A stretch of DNA of 44,833 bases from Xenococcus sp. MO_188.B8 (lineage in GTDB: Bacteria > Cyanobacteriota > Cyanobacteriia > Cyanobacteriales > Xenococcaceae), in contig JASJDR010000065.1 of the NCBI GenBank assembly GCA_030065615.1, forward strand, positions 1 through 44,833, read 5' to 3'. The translations under genes and the position numbers were made by a program. The notes beneath the pieces were generated by a model. The model was not told the DNA's origin, did no database searches, and saw nothing but the letters and a program-made list of their open reading frames with translations. Shown here piece by piece: positions 35,873 to 42,361 of the stretch (the stretch's first letter is position 1; each line of letters begins with the position of its first letter).

Positions 35873-36778
35873 ATGCGCTATTTGCTTAGGGAAAGATTCT
35901 TAGGAGCTTGTTTTGGTGGTGTGATTGGAGCACAACTAAGCACGCAAGAACAATTCTTGAGAGACAAGATGAGACCTAACCAATTTTCTTGGCTCGAAAT
36001 TAATCAAGAAATTACCAACCAAATTCCCCTGCATTGTGACCAATCCTTATCCTGGGAAGATTTAAACTTTAACTCGGGGAAAAAAATTACGAGCTCGGAA
36101 CTGGCTCTGGCAATTTTCCCGATTATTCTTTACTACCACGATAATCTGCATCAATTAGAATTTTTGTTACATCAGAGTGCTCAATACTGGCAAATTCCCT
36201 GGTCTAATCTAGATGGTATCCTCTGGTGGAGTACTGCTATTTCTTTGGTATTGAGGGAAAAACTAGACCCAGAAGATTTATGGCAGCAATTAACCATTAC
36301 TTCAGAAATTTTTATCACCTCTTTTGGTAACAATCTAGTAAACTTACAAATACTATTTGAGCGTGGATTGAGCATCACAGAAGTAACTGCAGAGTTATCT
36401 TTAGTTGTTACTCCAGACAATTTACCTTTTCTTTTATCTCTGTACTGTTTTTATCAAACTCCAGAAAATTTTACCCTCGCGATGAAACAGGCCATGAATG
36501 TGAAACATCAAACCGCTGCTCTTTTAGATCTAACTGGTTTTTTATCAGGGGCTTATAACAGTATAACTGGGTTACCTGTTAACTGGGAGAAATTCTGTCA
36601 CAATGGAGATGACTATCAAAAAATAAGGCATCTAGGGAGAAAAATTTTTGCTCTTTGGTCAGGAGTTTATGTTCCAGGGAATAATGTTAATATTCCAGCT
36701 ATAGTGGCAACTCCCCGTACCTTACAAAATCGCTCTCATTTGACAATTATTTCCCAGACAGAGTATGAGTCCAACTAA
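35873..36778 (+). CDS. Degenerate ADP-ribosylglycohydrolase-like protein
   Basis: The 301-residue protein starts with LRERFLGACFGGVIGAQL, which resembles the ADP-ribosylglycohydrolase block DRFLGxxxGxAxGDALG, but the GD pair is lost. Near the end, TGFLSGAYNSITGLPVNW resembles the second family block (TGAxxGAxxGxxxIPxxW), and its neighbouring acidic pair is also absent. An all-helical fold fits. It is therefore probably a pseudo-enzyme of the family that keeps the fold but not the metal site. The 7TMR-HD gene starts 35 bp later, so the two are almost certainly one operon. Confidence 0.65.
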   Translation: MRYLLRERFLGACFGGVIGAQLSTQEQFLRDKMRPNQFSWLEINQEITNQIPLHCDQSLSWEDLNFNSGKKITSSELALAIFPIILYYHDNLHQLEFLLHQSAQYWQIPWSNLDGILWWSTAISLVLREKLDPEDLWQQLTITSEIFITSFGNNLVNLQILFERGLSITEVTAELSLVVTPDNLPFLLSLYCFYQTPENFTLAMKQAMNVKHQTAALLDLTGFLSGAYNSITGLPVNWEKFCHNGDDYQKIRHLGRKIFALWSGVYVPGNNVNIPAIVATPRTLQNRSHLTIISQTEYESN

Positions 36779-36813
36779 TCAAAAAATATTACAGCTTTAA
36801 CGAGTACTCACTG

Positions 36814-39285
36814 ATGATGAAAAGCTGGCATTTATTAACTCAAAAAATCGATTCATGGCAACGCAAAGGTAGACGGCGATTAAGTTTTCTGTGGGCAGCC
36901 AAAAATTACCAGCGAATTAAACAAATATCAGCTATAGTTAAACATTTTATTAGTACTAGCCCCCCATCTTCTAAACATCAAAGTATTAAGTTACATTATT
37001 CTTTGGTAATGCTGATGGTTGCTCTGGTGGCTTTAACTAGTGTGGTCGGTTATCGTTTCTACAACCAACCCCAACTCACGGTAGGGAAAATTTCTCCGAT
37101 CAGGATTGAAGCGCCATCGGATGCAGAATTTGAGGATATTAAAACGACTTTGGCCAGACGCAAAGAAGTACAAAGAGGAATTGTCCCGCGACTGAAACAA
37201 AATAGAGAAATTACTGCTCAGATTAGATTACAGATTGCTAAATACTTAGAGCGTATTGAGCAATTAAGGATTCGAACCCAGCCATTTCCTTTTGTTGATA
37301 GCAGGATCATTACTTTGACTACTCAACAATATCTTCGTTCTTGTTCACAGACAGAATTAAACACTATACTTAGACTTGTCGAGTTACCAGTATCATTACA
37401 ATCTGAGGCTTTGTCACATTCTCTTGATCTGAGTCAATATTCAACCCTAAATATTCAGCAACAGCAAACTTGGGAACAGTTACAAGAATATCGTCAAGCA
37501 GTTTCCGCATCGGCATTTAAAGAATTAATTACCACAATTTCTGAGGTTCGTTTTCGCTATCATCAGGCTCAAAAACATTTACAAACTAAGCCCATTGCTA
37601 GCTTTCATGAACGTGATCTAGTAGCTTTTTTAACTTTAAGTGATCGTGATTGGGTTGAAAGTAAATCAGCTATTAAGTTAGCTGCCGAAAGAATTCTGAG
37701 CCAAGGCATCACTCCTGGCCTTCCTAATAATTTGCTCTCCTCAGTAGTAAAGTTACAATTGGGTACCCAAATTCCCGATACAGTGTCCCCCTTGGCTAGT
37801 GATTTATTGCTAACAGTTTTGCAACCAAATTTGCAAGAAGATCGCGAAGCGACTCGGGAGCTAGCAGAAAAGGCAGCTGAGACTATTGAACCAGTGATGG
37901 TAACAATCAACAAGGGTCAAGTAATTGTCGATCAAGGGGAAATAATTTCCCAGGCTGATTTTGTACTCTTAGATGGCTTTGGTTTAAGTCGTCGCCATAT
38001 TAATTGGTTGGGATTGAGATTATCTGCAATTTTGGTCTTATCGGTGATCGGGATTTTTGTGATTGTACAAAGAAAGATCCATACTTCGATGCGCCGTCGC
38101 GATTATGCATTAATCTGCTTGTTAAGTATCAGTGCCCCCATGCTGAGTATTTTTAATATCGCCCATTCTAATTTGGCTGCAGTGGGGTTGTTGGTTAGTA
38201 GTTTTTACAATCCTTTGTTGGCGATATGTCACATATCTTTATTGACTGTTTTAGTAACTTGGAGCCAGTCGGGTTGGGCTTGGGAATTTTTAGTCGCTGG
38301 AACTGTAGGCGGCTTGTTAGCAGCAGCGATCGCTGGAGGTTTGCGATCGCGAGAATCCATGGCACTTTTAGGTGTGATTGTCGGCTTGTCTCAAGGAATT
38401 GTCTATTTCATAACTACTTTGATCCTCAGTGCTAGTGCGGTGACAATTTGGTCAGCAGTCTTACCAGAAGCCATTATTCATGGTTTATGGGGAGTGGCTT
38501 GGTGTATTGTGGCGATCGGAATTTCCCCTTATCTAGAGAGAATCTTTGACTTAGTGACCCCAATTCGCTTAGCCGAATTATCCAATCCCAATTTACCCTT
38601 ACTCAAGCGCTTGGCCACAGAAGCTCCAGGAACTTTTCAGCATACGATGTTTGTTTGTTCTCTCGCCGAATCTGCTGCCAGAAAACTCAACTGTAATGTA
38701 GAGCTAGTAAGAGCAGGAACTTTATATCACGATATTGGCAAGATGCATGATCCTTTAGGTTTTATCGAAAATCAAATGGGAGGGCCTAATAAGCATGATG
38801 CGATCGATAATCCTTGGATTAGTGCTGAAATTATCAAAAAACATGTCAGTGAGGGATTAGTTATGGCAAAAAGATATGGTTTACCGAAAGCGATTCGCGA
38901 TTTTATTCCCGAACATCAAGGTACCTTGTTAATTGCCTATTTCTATTATCAGGCTAAACAAAACGATAAAAACAGCAAGATGAGGGTTTTAGAATCTGAT
39001 TTTCGCTATGAAGGCCCCGTTCCTCAGTCCCGGGAAGCAGGGATTATGATGTTAGCCGATGGTTGTGAAGCCGCATTGCGATCGCTAAAAGAAGCGACTC
39101 CTGACCAAGCTTTATCGACGATCAGGAAAATTTTTAAAGCTCGCTGGAAAGACAATCAATTAGTGGACAGTGGTTTGAGCTACGATGAGCTAAGCATCAT
39201 TGCTGATGTTTTTGTTCAAGTCTGGCAACAATTTAATCACAAACGAATTGCCTATCCTAAGGGAGCAATTAACCAGGATAATTGA
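36814..39285 (+). CDS. 7TMR-HD (PgpH-like) membrane phosphodiesterase
   Basis: The 823-residue protein has a helix near 66-84, a large extracytoplasmic domain (7TMR-HDED, to about 395), seven membrane helices (about 400-580) and a cytoplasmic HD domain. HD-domain residues are His610 in FQHTMFVCSLAE, His639-Asp640 in LYHDIGKMHDP, EHQGT and Asp749 in LADGCEAALRS. PgpH proteins hydrolyse c-di-AMP; cyanobacteria use this nucleotide in osmotic, redox and day-night control. A substrate of c-di-AMP is inferred from the family. MMK could start at either Met. Confidence 0.93.
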   Translation: MMKSWHLLTQKIDSWQRKGRRRLSFLWAAKNYQRIKQISAIVKHFISTSPPSSKHQSIKLHYSLVMLMVALVALTSVVGYRFYNQPQLTVGKISPIRIEAPSDAEFEDIKTTLARRKEVQRGIVPRLKQNREITAQIRLQIAKYLERIEQLRIRTQPFPFVDSRIITLTTQQYLRSCSQTELNTILRLVELPVSLQSEALSHSLDLSQYSTLNIQQQQTWEQLQEYRQAVSASAFKELITTISEVRFRYHQAQKHLQTKPIASFHERDLVAFLTLSDRDWVESKSAIKLAAERILSQGITPGLPNNLLSSVVKLQLGTQIPDTVSPLASDLLLTVLQPNLQEDREATRELAEKAAETIEPVMVTINKGQVIVDQGEIISQADFVLLDGFGLSRRHINWLGLRLSAILVLSVIGIFVIVQRKIHTSMRRRDYALICLLSISAPMLSIFNIAHSNLAAVGLLVSSFYNPLLAICHISLLTVLVTWSQSGWAWEFLVAGTVGGLLAAAIAGGLRSRESMALLGVIVGLSQGIVYFITTLILSASAVTIWSAVLPEAIIHGLWGVAWCIVAIGISPYLERIFDLVTPIRLAELSNPNLPLLKRLATEAPGTFQHTMFVCSLAESAARKLNCNVELVRAGTLYHDIGKMHDPLGFIENQMGGPNKHDAIDNPWISAEIIKKHVSEGLVMAKRYGLPKAIRDFIPEHQGTLLIAYFYYQAKQNDKNSKMRVLESDFRYEGPVPQSREAGIMMLADGCEAALRSLKEATPDQALSTIRKIFKARWKDNQLVDSGLSYDELSIIADVFVQVWQQFNHKRIAYPKGAINQDN

Positions 39286-39468
39286 CAAATGTACATTCTA
39301 TAATCCTGATGCTCGAAGCCAAAATCAAAGCCGCATGGAGCGTTGGGAAGCAGGATTGATGTTAGGGCTCTAGAGAATTTTTTATTACGGGACTTAAACA
39401 ACTTATCAGTTAAAAGTTTGCGATCGCGATTACTTTGCTAAGCGATCGCCCTTGGGGCAATTTTAAAT
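39286..39468. other. Decayed accessory DNA before the MNT relic
   Basis: No gene is seen. The string near 39405, ATCAGTTAAAAGTTTGCGA, is close to ACCAGTTAAGAGTTTGCGA near 41268, so parts of this spacer recur in the same 3-kb patch. Two HIP1 sites occur near 39420-39450. Confidence 0.4.
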
Positions 39469-39609
39469 ATGAAACTAAATCAAGTTTTAGCGATTCGCGA
39501 ATGCTCATCAAGCAGAGTTGCAGAATATTGGCGTGAAGTCTCTGGATTTATTTGGTTCGGTGGCGCGAGATGAAACCGTCGAGATCTTGATATAGATTTT
39601 TTAGTAGGA
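39469..39609 (+). pseudogene. Relic of a MNT-type nucleotidyltransferase, copy 1
   Basis: ATG 39469 opens MKLNQVLAI, then the frame slips: HQAELQNIGVKSL and DLFGSVARDETVE are in another frame, and LDIDFLVG is in a third. Together they rebuild the N-terminal part of a minimal nucleotidyltransferase, whose signature is GSxARxE...D.D. At least two frameshifts and the loss of the rest make it non-functional. MntA proteins are antitoxins that adenylylate HEPN toxins. A second relic lies at 42183-42303. Confidence 0.75.
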
Positions 39610-39652
39610 TGAGAAGGAAGCTTTCATTGATGAAATTGTTCGTGAAAAATAG
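39610..39652 (+). pseudogene. Relic of an antitoxin tail
   Basis: This stretch is nearly identical to 40671-40713, the end of the intact antitoxin gene: the code reads EAFIDEIVREK against EALIDEIVHEK, and both stop with TAG followed by TGA. It is fused directly to the MNT relic and precedes the Uma2 gene. The rest of this gene copy is gone. Confidence 0.7.
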
Positions 39653-39705
39653 TGAATGATGAATTATGTAGTTGACCTTTGACTTTTGCTTAGTGCTGTA
39701 AGACC

Positions 39706-40287
39706 ATGATCCAAGTTAAACCTCGGTTTCAAAGCTTTGAAGAATATCTGTCCTATGACGATGGCACAGATAAGCTTTATGAACTATTCAATGGAGAGTT
39801 ACTCGAAGTGCCACCAGAATCAGGGATAAATGTAGAAATTGCGACATTCTTGCTGATTCAATTTGCTTCACTGTTAGGCTATCGCAGAGTAAGAGGACAT
39901 GGATTAGAAGTAGAAGTGCGAGGTGAACCGAGAAACCGTTATCCTGACCTAACAATCATTCGAGAAGAGCATATTCAGCAATTAGCCCAGCGCAATACTA
40001 TTCGTCTGACAATGGCACCTCCGTTACTAGTTGTGGAAGTTGTCAGCCCAGGAGAATTACAACGTAACCGCGATTATATTGCCAAGAAATCGCAGTATCA
40101 AGATTGTGGTATTCCTGAATATTGGATTGTTGATCCCGATGAGCAAACGTTATTGGTATTAGAACTTAGTGGCAAGGATTACACTGAAGTAGGCAGCTTT
40201 TCTGGTCGGGAACAAGTGCTATCTCCACAGTTTAGCGAGCTGAATCTAACAGCAGCGCAAATTTTTGAATCAGCAAATCAAGAATAA
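39706..40287 (+). CDS. Uma2-family (DUF820) restriction-endonuclease-fold protein
   Basis: The 193-residue protein is of the very large cyanobacterial Uma2/DUF820 family with a PD-(D/E)xK nuclease-like fold. The putative active site is RYPDLTII and LLVVEVVSPGE, followed by the helix RDYIAKKSQYQDCGIPEYWIVD. FEEYLSYDDGTDKLYELFNGEL is the usual N-terminus. Function is not established; many copies lie in mobile or accessory DNA, as here. Confidence 0.9.
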   Translation: MIQVKPRFQSFEEYLSYDDGTDKLYELFNGELLEVPPESGINVEIATFLLIQFASLLGYRRVRGHGLEVEVRGEPRNRYPDLTIIREEHIQQLAQRNTIRLTMAPPLLVVEVVSPGELQRNRDYIAKKSQYQDCGIPEYWIVDPDEQTLLVLELSGKDYTEVGSFSGREQVLSPQFSELNLTAAQIFESANQE

Positions 40288-40473
40288 TCATTATCATAGT
40301 TCGCGCTATGCTCTGAAGGTTAGTCCATATTAGCGATCGCACTTTGAGCAATTCTCAAATGAAATTAAGTGTTAGCGATTGGGATGTGATTCTGATTTAG
40401 GAGAGAGCTGTTAACATGAAATTATCAAATAATTTATTAAATATATATAGACGAAGATTGCTGAGAGAAAATA

Positions 40474-40713
40474 ATGCCAGTCTTGAATCTTACAAATGAA
40501 CAAGCGATTGAATTAGTGAAGCAGTTACCAGTAGAACAGCAAGCCAAGATTTTCCAATTTTTGTTGGGACAACAGTGGGAACAGTGGCAATTACTGTCTG
40601 AATACGGCTCTGATAAAGTGAGATTAGCAGCACAAGAACGTGGTCATGATTGGGATCAGATGAGCGAAGATGAGCAGGAAGCTTTGATTGATGAAATTGT
40701 TCATGAAAAATAG
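40474..40713 (+). CDS. Antitoxin of a PIN-type toxin-antitoxin pair
   Basis: The 79-residue protein is acidic and helical (AIELVKQLPVEQQAKIFQFL, then MSEDEQEALIDEIVHEK). Its stop codon TAG overlaps the start GTG of the PIN toxin by one base, so translation is coupled. Size, order and partner fit an antitoxin. I do not recognise a DNA-binding fold with certainty. A relic of its 3' end lies 1 kb upstream. Confidence 0.7.
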   Translation: MPVLNLTNEQAIELVKQLPVEQQAKIFQFLLGQQWEQWQLLSEYGSDKVRLAAQERGHDWDQMSEDEQEALIDEIVHEK

Positions 40714-41126
40714 TGAAATATATCGTTGTTTTTGATACTAATATTTTGCTTTCTTCCCTATTTTCCCAGAAGGGAAGTCCGTTTCGCTGTTTAGCACTGG
40801 CAAAAATGGGACAGTTTGAATCTGTTATTTGTAGGGAAATTTTGGATGAGTTTGTGGAAAAGCTGCTGATTAAGTTCAAATTCTCTGAGGAAAAGGCACA
40901 GATTGCTATTGAAGAAGTTAAGGGTTTTTCTCGCTTAGTGTCGATTTCTGGAAAACTTAAAGCTGTTCCCAACGATCCAGATGACGACATGGTTATAGAA
41001 TGTGCAATTGTCGGGAAGGCAACCCATATCGTTACAGGAGATAAGCACCTTTTGTCTTTGTCATCTTATCAGGATATTTCAATAGTCAGGGCATCTGAGT
41101 TTTTATTATTGCTGTCCCAAATGTAG
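40713..41126 (+). CDS. PIN-domain toxin (COG1569-type)
   Basis: The 137-residue protein starts at GTG inside TAGTG and carries the PIN domain: VFDTNILLSSLFS (Asp8), the acidic EILDEFVEKL, and PNDPDDDMVIECAIVGKATHIVTGDKHLL with three clustered Asp residues. Members are ribonucleases neutralised by the upstream partner. The target RNA is unknown. Confidence 0.88.
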   Translation: MKYIVVFDTNILLSSLFSQKGSPFRCLALAKMGQFESVICREILDEFVEKLLIKFKFSEEKAQIAIEEVKGFSRLVSISGKLKAVPNDPDDDMVIECAIVGKATHIVTGDKHLLSLSSYQDISIVRASEFLLLLSQM

Positions 41127-41345
41127 CGATTTGATGTTGCACTGTTTTGGAGTGGCAAACGAGAAATTCATGAATAATGACGCGATTGCGAAGCGACTAA
41201 CTTTACAAGATCGCGCGTCGACGAATATTCATGGTAGATTTTTTTTTCACTTTAGCGTGAATCTTACCAGTTAAGAGTTTGCGAGCACTACAAAGTATTA
41301 TTTCATGATCGCAATCATTTTATCGGAATGATCGATATATTTGTT
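41127..41345. other. Convergent spacer with repeat fragments
   Basis: 219 bp between two convergent gene pairs. A T-run (near 41229) after TATTCATGGTAG is a weak terminator candidate. ACCAGTTAAGAGTTTGCGA (near 41268) recalls the stretch at 39405. No gene seen. Confidence 0.35.
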
Positions 41346-41543
41346 TTAGGATGTAACATTTGTTGAACTTGATTGAAGGGAACAAGTATTTAACAATCTT
41401 GGAGGATAAAAAACAAATTTTCTCTTGCTTTTGTTTTCTTGCTCTTTCAAATCCTGATAAATTGCTTGTAAGTCATTGTTAAAGCGATTAGAGTGTGCTT
41501 CTCTAATGGAACGAATTTCTTGAACAATGGGGTCTTCCCACAT
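41346..41543 (-). CDS. Small partner (antitoxin-like) of the second PIN gene
   Basis: The 65-residue protein starts MWEDPIVQEIRSIREAHSNR, continues NNDLQAIYQDLKEQENKS and reaches FVFYPPR, matching a small partner type commonly encoded next to PIN genes in cyanobacteria. Related proteins usually end just after PPR, so the last 16 residues (LLNTCSLQSS...) may be a read-through tail. The PIN gene ends 13 bp upstream. An antitoxin role is inferred from position. Confidence 0.65.
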   Translation of the reverse strand: MWEDPIVQEIRSIREAHSNRFNNDLQAIYQDLKEQENKSKRKFVFYPPRLLNTCSLQSSSTNVTS

Positions 41544-41556
41544 TAACTTTTCCTCT

Positions 41557-42030
41557 CTATCTCATAAGTTCTTCAGGCGTACAGATCGTTACTGGTTCGT
41601 AGCCTAGAGAACGACAGATACGTTCAACTTCCCTACGAATTATAGCATTAGCAATATGTTTGCAATTCCAGGTCAATAAATAATCAATACCATTAGTGAC
41701 AGCAATAGCAATATGTAAGGCATCTTCAGCTGCTTTTTGTGGCATAATCTTAAATTCAAGAAAAGCTTGAGCTAAAGTTAATGCGCTTTCTGTAGTTGCT
41801 AATAATTCTATTTGTTCTAGGATTTTTAGCCTTTGTTGAGACGCGATAGGATCACCAGCACTAGCTTCTTGAATCACTAGCTGTGAAGCTACTAAATGAA
41901 ATATTTCTCGATGATTAGACCACCATTCTTGGGTAATTTGTTGATGTCCTACAATGACAATATCTCGACTAGGACGAGAAGTTAAGTAACTTATTACTGA
42001 AGTTTCAACATAAACTTTGGATTTCATCAC
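41557..42030 (-). CDS. PIN-domain protein (VapC-like toxin)
   Basis: The 157-residue protein shows the PIN pattern: VYVETSVISYLTSRPSRD with a Glu at the usual Asp position, LVIQEASAGDP, AAEDALHIAIAVTNGIDYLLTWNCKHIAN and RSLGYEPVTICTPEEL. It belongs to the subgroup that writes VETSV instead of VDTSV. The small partner gene lies downstream, opposite in order to the other pair. The second Met could be the start. Confidence 0.85.
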   Translation of the reverse strand: MMKSKVYVETSVISYLTSRPSRDIVIVGHQQITQEWWSNHREIFHLVASQLVIQEASAGDPIASQQRLKILEQIELLATTESALTLAQAFLEFKIMPQKAAEDALHIAIAVTNGIDYLLTWNCKHIANAIIRREVERICRSLGYEPVTICTPEELMR

Positions 42031-42182
42031 TCCTTAATGCGATTTAGTTCACAATTCATTGATTATCTTCTGACATCAACTTATCGCACTTTATACCGAG
42101 AGATCGCCATAAAGATTGTTTTCGTGATCGCGCTCTACTCGGAAGATTAGACCAGATTAATGATCGCACTTCGCGCAATACT
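42031..42182. other. Spacer upstream of the second PIN gene
   Basis: No gene. TCGCACTTCGCGCAATACTGAATAT resembles parts near 40338 and 39453 in front of the other MNT-derived sequence, indicating that the upstream DNA of the MNT unit was copied too. Confidence 0.35.
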
Positions 42183-42303
42183 GAATATAAAACAAGATCG
42201 AGTGTTAGAGATTAAAGAATGCCCTTCAAGCAGAGTTGCCGGATCTTGGGGTGAAATCTCTGGAATTATCTGGTTCGTTGGCGCGGGACGATTTTTTAGT
42301 TAA
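42183..42303 (+). pseudogene. Relic of a MNT-type nucleotidyltransferase, copy 2
   Basis: The stretch recalls the relic at 39469: QDRVLEI, then QAELPDLGVKSLELSGSLARD and DFLVK. The sequence between SLARD and DFLV, which should hold the catalytic residues, is deleted. There is no start codon in the right frame. Similar GVKSLxLxGSxARD strings at both relics mark them as copies of one gene. Confidence 0.7.
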
Positions 42304-42361
42304 ATTAGCGATCGCGACTAGTTTGTTTGATCTTTCTTTTTCCCAAGTTCTGACAATGCAA

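Noticed and set aside
39553..39575. GGTTCG strings that could be tRNA T-loops (also near 42273)
   Set aside because: They belong to the GSVARD/GSLARD codons of the MNT relics; no cloverleaf can be drawn around them.
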